In this document: piece by piece, positions 53,075-63,958 of the stretch
Layout of the letters: every line of letters begins with the position of its first letter
Position numbering within the stretch: the stretch's first letter is position 1
Assembly: GCA_018398585.1 (NCBI GenBank)
Contig: JAGTTD010000022.1
Location: forward strand, 6,578,001-6,642,000
Direction of reading: 5' to 3'
From: Simmondsia chinensis
Taxonomy: Eukaryota > Streptophyta > Magnoliopsida > Caryophyllales > Simmondsiaceae
Length of the DNA stretch: 64,000 bases
Notes under the pieces: model-generated
Databases searched by the model: none
Told to the model about the DNA's origin: nothing
What the model saw: the letters and a program-made list of their open reading frames with translations, nothing else
Translations under genes and position numbers: made by a program

Positions 53075-53217
53075 TATGAGAAAATAGTTTAAGGAAGCAT
53101 ACCGAATAGGGTTGCTAAGGCACATATATATAATAATATGAATACAAAATATACTAATAAAAATAGATAAGGGATATTATCCTAACAGATATTATCCTAA
53201 GGGATATTATCCTAATA
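53075..53217 (-). repeat. Ale-2 5' LTR with 18-bp repeats
   Basis: 143 bp. Three tandem copies of an AGATATTATCCTAA-like unit (53,170-53,217). Minus strand starts TATTAGGATAATATCC, like the other Ale LTR's TATTAGG start. Confidence 0.85.
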
Positions 53218-54217
53218 GAATTTAAAAGAGTTAAATTTAGTTTTAAATCTAGCATAAAGTCCAAGTTTCATATTTTACTTTTAAACTCGAGCATCCTGAT
53301 TATGTATTTGATCTTTGAATTTAGTTTTAACAAAGATTTAATTTAGATTTTGTTTTCATCTAAATCTTCTTTCTTTCTTTTTTTTGTAAAAAAAAAGAAG
53401 GAAAAAGTTTGAATATGAAATAGACTTCATTATTTAAGTACCCAAATCTTCACATTATGTTCCCCTAATTCTCATAGAAAAATCTCCAAAATCATTGGCG
53501 ACCCCCTTTTTTACTTCTGTCCTGTGGACTAAAGTCCAAGTCGATGCCTCAAAACTTCAAAATGGTAAGTCGTGATGTTATCAGTATGTGTGGGGATGGT
53601 ATCAGTATCTTTTCCCATTGTCATTTTTTTTTTTTATTCCTAGATCAAAATTTTTTTTTTTTTTTAAATTCATGTTTTCTTTTTTCTTTTTTTAAAAGAG
53701 AAAAAAATCGAAACTGCTAGATTCCACGGACTCTAAAGATTAGAGTCCATATACTTGTTGGATTCGCCAGAATCCATATAGAATGTTGAAACCGCTAGAT
53801 TTCGTGGACCCTTTAGAATCCATTTAAAGGTATAAAACCCTAAGGTCCCCAAGACTATGATTATAAATTCCCAACAGGGGTGCATACATAACATAACAAA
53901 ATCATTGTTTATAATAAAATATAAATCTAGGATACGGACGGCTACCCGTCTTTCATTCCTAAACTAAAAGTCTACTCCTCTATGGGAGCTCTAAACATCA
54001 TGAAATCCAAGACATAATTTGAAAACTCCCCCAATTGACGTTGACGTTGATTCTTACTTTGATTCTTTCAATACTTCAATCACCTTCCCTTTGACGTTTG
54101 AGAATCCCTTGAATCTCATAGCGGCTTCAGAAAGGAGAGGATAAGAGGAGGCATTACAAAATCCCCCAATGAGGTCAATCATTTTGTACGGCTTCGCGGC
54201 GTGTGTGGCGTCCAGCC

Positions 54218-54222
<5 letters not shown>
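53218..54222. other. No recognisable gene
   Basis: AT-rich with A/T homopolymers (53,640-53,700). A repeated word (CCGCTAGATTTCGTGGACCC versus CTGCTAGATTCCACGGACTC, 53,713 and 53,791) is the only structure noticed. Confidence 0.45.

Positions 54223-54253
<31 letters not shown>
54223..54253. repeat. (AT)n microsatellite
   Basis: About 15 AT units, followed by a further TA-rich stretch to 54,310. Confidence 0.92.
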
Positions 54254-54255
<2 letters not shown>

Positions 54256-54319
54256 ATGATATAATTTAATATAATATAATATATAATTATATATTATATT
54301 AATATTATAAATAATTCAT

Positions 54320-54720
54320 CTCCCTCACCCTGGCCCATTGGAACCCCGACCCCTGACCTATTGCCACCCTTACCCCCAGACCCACCACCACTAGAATCCG
54401 GCCCGACCCGACCCAAGCCCCTCTCCACCCGGGCCACCTGGACCACCACAACTGCCCACCTGGACCACCACCACGACCCTCTATCCATCTTTCACCCCCT
54501 CCGCCCCCCTTAACCCCTGACCTACCGCCACCCATACAACCCAGACCCACCACCACCGTCGCCCCTGCCTGACCCACCAGCACCACCGACCTCATATCCC
54601 GGACCCACCAACACCAAGACCAAGCCCCTCTCCCTATCCCCATCAACACACCACCCCATGACCACCAACCCTGAGCAACCGCCAACCACCGCATCACGAC
54701 AAACTCGCAGCTGACCGACC
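54320..54720. other. C-rich leader, possible RTE 5'UTR
   Basis: CCACC/GACCC-rich plus strand without a domain; large frames on the minus strand are glycine/tryptophan low complexity. Position upstream of the RTE endonuclease makes a 5'UTR plausible but unproved. Confidence 0.35.
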
Positions 54721-55017
54721 CAGGTAAGCAAAATCGGTCGGCCCCAGGTCTGCATTCTACTCTCTTCCCCTTTATTTGCTTCCCTTTTTGGTCGGGTAGT
54801 TTTAATTTCAGTGGGGGTGTTTGCCATTTGATTCTTATTTCTACTAGTCACTACTTCAAGTGCGTTGACTTTGATTGCATTTGTGTGCAGTTTCTTGCTA
54901 GTTTACATATCATAGTGACAGGAGTATATGAACAATACTAGTCATGGAAATCAAAACGTGAGGCCATCTTCAAAGGGGGTGGGGAGGGGGAGAGAGAAGC
55001 TAAAGAGGGAGTGAAAC

Positions 55018-55800
55018 CTAAGACTAGGGACACTAAATATTGGGACGTTGGCAAAGAAGAGCCTCGAGTTGGCCCAAATGATGATGAAGAGAAGGATCAA
55101 CATCCTTTGTCTGCAGGAGAATAAATAGGTGGGCACAAAAGCAAGACATGTGCTAGGGTATAAACTGTGGTATTCGGGCAATGACAGAGGGAGGAATGCA
55201 GTTGGCATTATCGCCGATAACAGCCTTAAGAATAAAGTAGTCGAAGTGTCCAGGACTAGTGATAGGATCATAGGCATCAAGATGATCCTAGATGGGGAGG
55301 TACTGAGCGCCAACAACACCTATGCACCTAAGACTGGACTATTAGAGAATGAGAAGGCAACATTTTCGGAGAACTTAGATAAAATGATGCAAGGCATACC
55401 ACAATCCGAACAAGTGGTGATTGGCGGGGATTTCAATGGGCATGTTCGCGCAATAGAGGATGGATACACGTTATACCATAGAGGATTTGGATTTGGAACT
55501 AGGAATGGAGAGGAGAAATCCCTCCTAGACTTTGCGGTCACTTACGAGCTAACAATTGCCAACACCTTCTTCAAAAAGCGTGATGAGCATATCATCACTT
55601 ATCAAAGCGGGGGGACAAGGACTCAAATTGACTACGTACTACTGAGGAGAAGGGTATAAAGAGAATGCAGGGATTGCAAGGTCATCCTAGGGGAGGACCT
55701 TTCTAAACAACGTAGGGTGGTGTGTGCGGATGTAAAGGTTAAGAAGAGGACAAGAGAAGCAAGAAAATTGTGCAGAGACATGCCCAGTGGAGGGATTTGA
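55018..55800 (+). pseudogene. RTE endonuclease domain
   Basis: LRLGTLNIGTLAKKSLELAQ then RRINILCLQENK with the catalytic-glutamate region, stop at 55,122. The 176-codon frame continues ARHVLGYKLWYSGNDRGRNA, VGIIADNSLKNKVVEVSRTS, DRIIGIKMILDGEVLSANNT and YAPKTGLLENE, then EQVVIGGDFNGHVRAIEDGY with GDFNGH, and FFKKRDEHIITYQSGGTRTQ IDYVLL. The apurinic-type nuclease starts target-primed reverse transcription. QENK for the usual QETK and one stop are the only defects in the core. Confidence 0.92.
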
Positions 55801-56399
55801 AGGGAGAGAAGTATAGAGCCTATAAGGAAAGAGCTGAATCAGAGCTCGATTGGGATGTGGAGGGAGATACAAACTAAATGTGGAACAAACTGGCTCAAAA
55901 GATTAGGGGACTGGCACGCGAAGTTCTGGGGGAGTCAAAGGGCGGGGCTCCTATCAACAGAGAGTCCTGGTGGTGGTATGAGGAGATCCAATAGAGGATT
56001 AAGGCAAAATGTGACTTGTTTAAGAAGTGGGAGCGTAGTGGAGTAGAGGAAAATTATGTCAATATCAGCAAGCCAAGAAGGAAGCAAAGAAGGCAGTTAG
56101 AGAGACACAATCAAGAGCGTATGAGGAGTTATACGAGAAGCTAGATACCAAGGAGGGAGCCAGGGATATGTACAAGTTCGCCAGAGCAAGAGAAAGGAGG
56201 ACGAGGGACTTAGAGCAAGTAAAGTGTATAAAAGGAGAAGATAGACAGGTGCTAGTGGAAGGGCAACAAATTAGAGCTAGGTAAAAAGCCTACTTCCAAG
56301 ATCTGTTCAACAACCAGGGAGACACAGAGATAGTTCTAGGTGATCTCCAGACACCGGGGGAGTATCAAAACTACTGCTACTGTAGGAGAATTACACCAT

Positions 56400-57870
56400 A
56401 GGAGATCAAGAAAGCCCTAAAACATATGGGTAGGGAAGAGCAATTGATCCAGATGGAATACCTATTGAGGTATGAAAATTCCTGGGACAGAGGGGCATCA
56501 GCTTCCTGAAAAAATTATTTAACCAAACCCTTATGGGGGAAGAAGATGCTTGATCAATGGCGGAAGAGCACACTGGTCCCAATTTACAAGAACAAAGGCG
56601 AGATCCAGAGTTACGCTAAGTATTGGGGTATCAAACTAATGTGCCACACTCTCAAGCTGTGGGAGCGAGTCATAGAAAGGAGGCTACGACAATAAACGGA
56701 GGTGACTGAGAACCAGCTCAGTTTTATACCTGGGAGATCAACAATAGAAGCCATCCACCTTTTGAGGCGGACGATAAAGCAGTATCGGGAGAGACAAAAA
56801 GTTCTCCACATGGTTTTCATTGATTTGGAGAAGGCATATGATAGAGTGCCAAGAGAGGTACTATGGAGGGTTTTGGATAGGAGAGGCATCCCCATGCCAT
56901 ATATTCGGGCCATTCAAGACATATATGAGGAGGCGCATACTAATGTGCGCATAAGGGTAGGGGAGACAAACACTTTCCCTATTACAGTTGGGGTACACCA
57001 AGGTTTTTCCTTGAGTCCCTTTCTGTTCATTCCAATCATAGATGATCTCACTAGACACATCCAAGGAGAGGTTCCTTGGTGTATACTTTTTGCAGATGAT
57101 ATAGTTTTAATGGGGGACTCCCAAGCGGACATAAATGAGAAGTTGGAATTGTGGAGAAGCACTTTGGAATCAAGGGAATTACAGATTAGCAGGTCTACGA
57201 CCGAGTACTTGGAATTTAAATTTGGCCATTCCACCGGGACTAGCACAGATGATGTCAAGATAGAATCGGAGACCGTACCGAGTAAGGAGAGTTTCAGATA
57301 CCTGGGTTCCATGATACAGCAGAATAGTGAGGTTGACGAGGATATTAACAACAGGATTAAAGTAAGTTGGCAGAAGTGGAGGATGGCCTCCGGGATGCTT
57401 TGTGATTGAAAGTTCCTGCCAAAACTAAAGAAAAAATACTACAGGACGGTAGTAAGACCGGCTATGTTGTATAGGGCAGATTGTCGCCTAATGAAACAAC
57501 ATCAAACATAGAGGATGAAGGTGGCAGAGATGAAGATGTTGCGCTGGATATGTGGCCACACAAGGAAGGATAAGATCAGGAATAATGTAATCAAAGGTAA
57601 ATTAGGTGTAGCCTCGATCGAGGATAAATTGAGAGAGCACCGCTTAAGATGGTTTGGACATGTTTGTAGGAGACCGACCATAGCTCCAGTCAGGAGGTGT
57701 GAACAGCTACATACTACGCTAGGCAGAAGAGGGAGAGGCGGCCAAAGAGGAGTTGGCTGGAGATGATCCGACATGACTTAGCCCACCTAAACCTAAGGGA
57801 GGAGATGGCCTTAGATAGAGCACGATGGAGGACTAGCATAGGGATAGCGGATGTGGTAGCGTAGAGTAGT
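56400..57870 (+). pseudogene. RTE reverse transcriptase and C-terminus
   Basis: TENQLSFIPGRSTIEAIHLL, LHMVFIDLEKAYDRVPREVL (DLEKAYD), IPMPYIRAIQDIYEEAHTNV, TVGVHQGFSLSPFLFI and PWCILFADDIVLMGDS with FADD at 57,089-57,100, then ESETVPSKESFRYLGSMIQQ. After a stop, KMLRWICGHTRKDKIRNNVI, DKLREHRLRWFGHVCRR (LRWFGHVxRR is an RTE C-terminal hallmark) and a GRRGRGGQ end. QGFSLSP has F for the usual S/A. The 5' half (55,800-56,650) is badly frameshifted. Confidence 0.93.
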
Positions 57871-58245
57871 GCGGCGAGTGCCTGGTAGTTTAAAATTTCT
57901 AGGTAGTCATAACCCCTGGTAGTGCACTTATCTGTTGTTTAGTTGCTTCCCGATTATTCGTCTATTATTGGCCATGTACTATTTGCTTTACTATGTGCCT
58001 TGTAGTTGTCTTCTATGGGGTATATTTTATACTGCTAGTTTAACACGGTGTCCTAAGCTGATGTTTTGTGGCTTCCATAGTTTCCAGGATATTATGTTCT
58101 CATGATGACTCGATCTTCAGGATGAGGGTCCTCGGAAGCAGCCTCTCTTCCACCCGGAAGGGGGAAGGCTGCGTATATCCACCCCCCTAGACCTTGCTTC
58201 GTGCGGGAGCCCCGTGGCACTGGGACTGCTGCTGTTGTTATTGTA
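57871..58245 (+). repeat. RTE LINE 3'UTR and tail
   Basis: GTACTATTTGCTTTACTATG (57,978) aligns with the truncated copies at 15,165 and 16,370. From 58,100 onward (GGGTCCTCGGAAGCAGCCTC, GGAAGGCTGCGTATATCCAC, GCGGGAGCCCCGTGGCACTG) the same sequence is found in the SINE tails. Ends with TGCTGCTGTTGTTATTG. Confidence 0.85.
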
Positions 58246-58928
58246 TATATATTAACTATCCACTAAATATATTTGGGTTACCGAATTACAACCCTGATTG
58301 GTCATTTCTTTCCACATGTGTTCGGGTTTCTCAGAGTAGTCTTTAATTATGCATCAATTACGTTTGATTCTATCACTTTTTAACCTTTGTTTGCTCCGTT
58401 GTACTCTAAGCCAAAATGTACCTAAATTACAACAAAACACACATATAAAAGCCATATATGTGGCAAGAATAAAGAATAAAATATGTAAATATAATGCACA
58501 TCTCTTCTTGATATGCAATTTTTAACAAATACTTATTACGAGGCACTTTTTTTTTTAATTTTAAAAAATTTCACATTCGACACATACATTTGGAAAAAAA
58601 AAAAGTTCAACCCACGGTGTGGAATGGTGTAAAACAGAACCTTCATCAAACTCTTTTTCATTAGTAGTGTCACAGCATAGCGGTTCATGTGTGAAGAAAA
58701 GGGAATACCAATGGGATGGCGGTATTAACAACAAATAATGACAGGTTTTACACACTTTTACACCATTATTTTGACTATTTAATAAATTTATGTAACTTTT
58801 TGACTAAAATATTATTTTAAAAAGTTTGTGGAATAAAAAATTCATATACTAAATCTTAAAATAATAATATGTAATTTATTAAATATTTTTAAATATAATT
58901 TTTAGCTTATTAAAAATTAAAATTACTA
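58246..58928. other. AT-rich stretch, no gene
   Basis: No domain motif or repeat boundary found. Confidence 0.5.
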
Positions 58929-59964
58929 GGGCTCTGTTTGGATCATGGAATTGGAATTGGACTACGAAATTGTAATTCCAATTCCAATTCTAGTGGAATT
59001 GGAATTCTGATGAAATTAAAATTCCGTTGTTTGGTTCGTCAAAAGAATCGGAGTTCATAATTATAATTCAGTAATTATTCAAGTCATCGCAGGTTTTTGG
59101 TCAATCGAGATAGAGTATTTCGAGTTTTAAATCAACCACGGTCAAATTTTGGTCGGAGCAGTTAACATTGCGTTTGAATTATTATGGTCGGAGCGATTCG
59201 ATTTAAGTTCGAGTATTCGAGTTTCAAGTCAAATTGGGTCAAGTATCGCGTTGGATCATTTGGTGTTCAAGTTATCTTGGATTTTCAATTAATTGGGTTA
59301 GGTGTTTCTGGTGATACAAGCAAGTTATGATCGGGTTTGAGTTCATTTAGGTCATTTCAAGCTCGAGTCATTTTAGTTTTGGGACAAATGAGTTCTATCA
59401 TTTGAAAATTTGAGTCATTTTAGGCTGAGTTTGAGATGGGTCAGATCATTTTGGGTACATGTCGTATGAAGTTCCGGTCAATTTGGTCGGATCATTTCTA
59501 CTTTGGCTCAGCTTGTTTACATCACATTCAAGTCCAGTAGTTTCATTTTCTAGATTTGAGTCATATTGAGTTTCAGGTCAATCGGGTCGGGTCACTTCGG
59601 ACTTCGAGCTAAGGTGATTTCAGTTGTTTCAAGTTTAACCCATTCCAGTTGGGTGATTTCGAGGTTCAAATCAAATTCTAGGTTGTGTCTAAGTCGTTGG
59701 ATTTTGAATCATCTTGGATTTGGATTAATCAAGTAAGGTCTTTTCAGGTTTTAGGTCGAGTTAATATAGAATTGCAATTCCTTACCCCATCATAAGGATT
59801 TGGAAAATATGATTTTTAATTAAAATTCAATTCCATTGAATTGGACAGTGGAATTGTAATTTCAATTTCAGAAGGTAAACTAAACAACATAATTAGAATT
59901 GTCGGCCTTAATTCCAGCCTTAGCCCCAATTCCAGTCTCCAATTCCATGCTACAAACACAGCCT
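58929..59964. mobile_element. DNA-type element with ~26-bp TIRs and minisatellite core
   Basis: The left end GGGCTCTGTTTGGATCATGG AATTGGA and right end (reverse complement) AGGCTGTGTTTGTAGCATGG AATTGGA match at about 22 of 27 positions. ACTA is present on both sides (58,925-58,928 and 59,965-59,968). Subterminal regions are full of GGAATTGGAATT words. The centre (59,080-59,760) is a degenerate series of TTTCAAGTTCGAGTCA-like words. No transposase. Superfamily unclear: the GGGCTxTGTTTGG ends recall PIF/Harbinger- or hAT-type MITEs, but a 4-bp duplication is typical of neither. Confidence 0.75.
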
Positions 59965-60715
59965 ACTAGAAGATGCTACCAGTTAGGAAAAAAATATCAT
60001 ACAACCTTTTTTCCCTATAAACATAACGTGCAGGAGTAGCTTTGACACAAATGGGTAGAGCAGTATGGCAAATCTAAGATGAACATAATAACAAGTGTAT
60101 AGGACCTTATTATATTATGATCCCATGAAATTAGCAGATCCATTATATGATATAATAACTTTGTTTTGATAATTTAGTCGCAAAAATAAATTTAGAGCGA
60201 CTTGACTGAAATTAAGATAAAATTTTGGGAGAATTTCTATTCAGGTGACTTAGAATGATATTATTCGGTTTAACCGCTCGCTTTGTTTAGGCTCATAGCT
60301 ATAAAACGGGATGGTTGTATTTTGATTTGGAATAGAAATTACAAACAATTCGTAATCGATTTAGACCGGATATTTCCCAAATTTGTTATAAAAATATTTT
60401 GGCAATTTTATTTTTTTGGTAATTGAATAATCTTGATAATTTAATTTTACCCGTTGGTATTCTTGCCCAATTTACAAAATCGGTGTATCGCGATTTGCGC
60501 TTGTGTTTTCTTTCACATATTAATACTATGTACTTTGCCTATTTAAAGCCCCTTTGGGGCTTTGTACAACATAAGTTACACAACAAGAGGACTAGAAAAA
60601 GAGAAATAATTTGCAAAGTGAGAAGAACGTGAGAGAGAGAGATCGGACGAAGAGAAGAAGGAAGAAAGGTTTTTGAGAGCTTGGTTATTTGAGTTTCAAT
60701 TTGGGGATTTCTGAT
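59965..60715. other. No recognised gene; promoter-like hairpin
   Basis: AT-rich. TATTTAAAGCCCCTTTGGGG leads into a perfect stem AAAGCCCC-TTT-GGGGCTTT (60,545-60,563), then a purine-rich GAGAGAGAGA stretch near 60,630. This could be an LTR U3/R region but no partner was found. Confidence 0.4.
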
Positions 60716-61268
60716 TGCTGAGAACTTCACATGTGAGTCAAATATGAATCATATGTAAAAATTGTGTGAATGAAAAGATCAATTTATAAGCATAGTGCGT
60801 TACTCCATGAAATGCTAATAGATTTTAAGACGGAATGCCATTTGGGCTCCTATGGGGATCTCAAATGTGCCGACTCCATGGCTCAGGCCTAAAGTCTGAT
60901 AAAATCTGACATGGTATCCAAGAGGATTGATGATCTTGAGCTCTTGTTTGACGCACCGAGGCCTTGTGGAAAGGGGTGCATATGAGTTAGTTGTGCCAAG
61001 AGCCTCTCAATAGTCGGATCCAATTGGATTGGAGAAGAGCAGTAAGTTTTAAATAGACTCACATATGAGGAGGAGTATTGAGAGAAATACATGTGAGTCA
61101 AATGTGAATCCCATGTAAGAGTTGTGAGAGTGAAGCGATCAATTTACAAGCCTAGTCGGTTACTCTACTTAATTCCAATTGGTTTTAGAATAGAATCTCA
61201 CTTGGACTCATGTAGACCTCGTATATTCCAACTCCATGGTGGGGCCTCAAGTCCGGTAAAATTTAACA
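60716..61268 (+). mobile_element. TRIM-like element (two ~195-bp LTRs)
   Basis: Diverged direct repeats 60,716-60,911 (TGCTGAGAACTTCACATGTG...AATCTGACA) and 61,076-61,268 (TATTGAGAGAAATACATGTG...AATTTAACA) flank 164 bp. After the left repeat is a PBS-like TGGTATCCAAGAGG, and before the right one a purine stretch TGAGGAGGAG. No coding. This is the layout of a terminal-repeat retrotransposon in miniature. No 5-bp target duplication is evident (CTGAT versus TTAGT), so age or boundary error is possible. Confidence 0.65.
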
Positions 61269-61500
61269 TTAGTCTTGGCTCCGATTTATCTTCATCTTCT
61301 TGGTTTGGTTAGGGTTCTCTCCCCATTCTTATATTCTTGTACAAAATCTCTATAACGTCCTTTTAATTTTAGTCTTGTTACTCGTTTTTTTCGATAAGTG
61401 GCATCGGAGTGCTATACAAGACAGGCTCACTCGTAAAAACGAGGCCTGAAGCCAGCTGAAAACGACAAGTAAACAAGAACGTCAAATGAAAAAGAAAAGA

Positions 61501-62135
61501 CCTATGCTGAAGCCGAGCCAGTAATCTCGGAAACCCCAGAAATAACCTACACTGGAGCCGAGCCAGTAATCTCGGAAACCCCAGTAGCTATACGAACCAC
61601 CCGATATCTAAAGCCTGCCAAGCCACATAAACGATCAGGACCTCAAGCGTAGCAGTAGGAACACGGAGAGGCATAGACCCGACTGATGACCAACACAGTT
61701 AACAAATGACGCAAGCGGCCCCAAAGTTGACAAATCCCAGTCAAACAACCGAAGCGGCATGCTTGGAGATCACACAAACGGCCAATCTATAACTTATAAA
61801 AACTACACTAGAACTAAGCCAGCAATCTCGGAAACCCCAGCAACTACCAGAAACACCCACTTGTATCAAGTCTGCCATGCCAAATAAAAGAACCAAAACT
61901 CTTGAAAATGCCATAAATGGAAATCCAGGAGCTCACACAGATCAAAGGCCAATCCTTTTCTTGCCAAAAACCTACACTGGAGCCGAGCTAGAAATCTCGG
62001 AAACCCCAGCAACTACAAGAACACCTACACTGGAGCCGAGCCAATAATCTCGAAAACCCCAGCAACTATAAGAACCACCCAATATCTACAGCCTGCCGAG
62101 CCACGTGAAACACCCAAGACCTCAAGCATAGAAGG
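61501..62135. repeat. Interspersed 45-bp repeat, five copies, plus a ~478-bp duplication
   Basis: The unit CCTACACTGGAGCCGAGCCA GTAATCTCGGAAACCCCAG starts at 61,501, 61,546, 61,803, 61,971 and 62,023 with small changes. The following block GAACCACCCGATATCTAAAG (61,595) recurs as GAACCACCCAATATCTACAG (62,073), indicating a larger duplicated segment. The minus frame across it shows no domain. Confidence 0.8.
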
Positions 62136-62595
62136 AGGATCACAGGTAGGCAAAGAATCGAATGACGCCGAACACAGCCACCACACGACGAAGGCGGCCC
62201 TCAAATGCCAAAACCCCAAGAAACGACCATAGCGGAAATCGGCAGAGATCCACCAACACAACCAAAGAACGCGGACCATCATACTAATTCCAAGCCTTTT
62301 CAATAATCCAATACTAGAACACAAGCATGAAACAATTATTCTAAGGGCATACAAGTGTCAAACAACCACGAAATTTCCTATATGACTCAACCATATCATG
62401 ATTTTCAACTTTGTGCTAAAACAGGTAAGTATTTTAATGATACACCAATATGTAGAAAATCGTCATCTATATGTCAAAATTTGCAATATGCACACAACAA
62501 AGACCACAGGACCATCATGTAGCTGAAAAGACTTTTTCTCACTGATCACATTTTGCCTTTCATGAATTCAAGCAACATATACAATGTATATGTCC

Positions 62596-62842
62596 TGCTT
62601 CAAAACATAGTCATAGGATCACATGGGACACATCAATCATGGAGACTAAGACATTATGACATATAGATTTTGACAAAGACTTTCAGGCCCTATTAACCCT
62701 TTACAAGAAACAGTTATAACATGCTTGAAAACATAGCCATGGGACCACATGAGGAACATCAACATGAAGACTAAGACACTATCACACCTAGATTTAACAA
62801 ATACTCCCAGGTTCTACTATCCTTTACAAGAATCAATTATTT
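62596..62842. repeat. ~125-bp tandem duplication
   Basis: TGCTTCAAAACATAGTCATA and TGCTTGAAAACATAGCCATG begin two adjacent ~125-bp copies that both run on to CCTTTACAAGAA and CA-rich ends. Confidence 0.75.
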
Positions 62843-63402
62843 TGATTTGGTGATTTGAATAAAAGAGAAGCTCCAATCTTCACGCATATGGTCGAAGGTT
62901 GTGGTTAGAGCACACAAATTCAGTGCTCTACGAACACAGTGGGATTTAAGATTGTGCCACTAGTTGTGTGTAACCTAAGACTTGCCAATTCTAGGTTCAA
63001 GATTCCATTCTAATAATTACACAATCCACTTCAGGCATTAGATATGATGGGTATTTTTTTTATTAGCAAGTGCATCAGTCGTTTCAAGTAATACAAAGTG
63101 AGTAGAGTATCGTTCCCACGAGGATTGCTGAGTTAGTACTGAAATTAATAGCTTTAATACTATTTGAAAAATCAAAAAATTGGGAATTTTGATATGAAAT
63201 AAAGTAAGATAAAATAAAATAAAAATAAAAAGTTAAAACTAGACTAGTTTGAGCCGATTTAAGTTATTTTTTTTTTAGTTAATAAAGTCTAAGACATCCG
63301 ATTTCACCTTAGTTGCATCAATACGCCTTTTCTATTCTCGATATTCAAGTTGTTACCGTGTATTGATGGTTAAAAATTCTAATTTACTAAACATTCTCTC
63401 TA
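62843..63402. other. No recognised gene
   Basis: AT-rich. The stretch AGCAAGTGCATCAGTCGTTT with AGAGTATCGTTCCCACGAGG (63,067-63,125) resembles a word common in plant LTR or MITE sequences, but no boundaries were found. Confidence 0.4.
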
Positions 63403-63958
63403 GAGCAAACGAGCCGAGCCGAGCCGAGCACCCCCTTGTTCGAACTCGAGTTCGATTAGGCTTATCGAGCTCGAGTTCGAGTCAAGCTCTTATCGAGCAC
63501 TTCTAACCCTTGTTCGAACTCGGCTCGATAAGAATGCAATGTGTTCGATGCTCGGCTCGGCTCGGCTCGTTAGGCTTATCAAGCCGAGTCGAGCTTGTTA
63601 TCGAGTCGAGTTGAGCCCATTATCGAGCCCAATCGAGTTTAAAATCGAGTCGAGCTCATTGACAAGCCGAGCTTTATAAGTTATTATCGAGCCATTATGA
63701 AACTATTTTTGAACTAATACCAATTGTTATCGAGCTCATAACGAGCCCTTAACGAGCTCATATCGAGCCCCTTAACGAGCCCTTATCAAATTGTTCGTGA
63801 ACATTAGCGAGCCGAGCATCCCCCGGTTCGAACTCGGCTCGTTAAGGTTATCGAGCCTACTCGAACTCGACTCGTTAAGCTATCGAGCTCTCCTAATGAA
63901 CACGAACGAGCCATAATCGATTTCGAACACGAGTAGTTCATCGAACGCTCTGTTCGTT
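63403..63958 (+). repeat. GAGCTCGA-rich dispersed repeat, copy 2
   Basis: Left end GCAAACGAGCCGAGC and right end (reverse complement) GTAAACGAACAGAGC form an imperfect 15-bp inverted terminal repeat. The interior is a dense array of TCGAGC/GAGCTCG words that can pair with each other. It matches 17,955-18,425. This looks like a MITE-type element; superfamily not determined. Confidence 0.7.

Larger units (their letters stand above)
51290..53217 (-). mobile_element. Second Ale-like copia element, 5' part only
   Basis: Reading leftward: LTR (53,217-53,075), PBS TGGTATCATAGC (53,074-53,063), gag (52,882-52,020), zinc knuckle and protease (51,700-51,300). Homology to the complete Ale at 35,561-40,825 is clear in gag and protease, yet the LTR differs, so it is a separate family of the same lineage. 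It ends abruptly near 51,290 in the region after LLSIKQL; integrase, RT and the 3' LTR are absent. Confidence 0.9.
54950..58245 (+). mobile_element. RTE-clade LINE, near full length
   Basis: Endonuclease (55,018-55,740), a linker and RT (56,400-57,410) with a C-terminal extension to 57,870 are followed by a 3'UTR ending CTGCTGCTGTTGTTATTGTA. The single-ORF layout, the motif wording and a short trinucleotide tail instead of poly(A) match plant RTE LINEs. Its last ~140 bp recur in SINEs and truncated copies elsewhere in the window. Several stops and frameshifts show it is inactive. Confidence 0.9.

Noticed and set aside
54305..54851. Large minus-strand Gly/Trp/Val-rich ORFs
   Set aside because: Low-complexity translation of a CCACC-rich stretch; no domain and no start context.
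61501..62135. CRISPR-like array
   Set aside because: Spacing is irregular, spacers are themselves repetitive, and the context is a plant genome.
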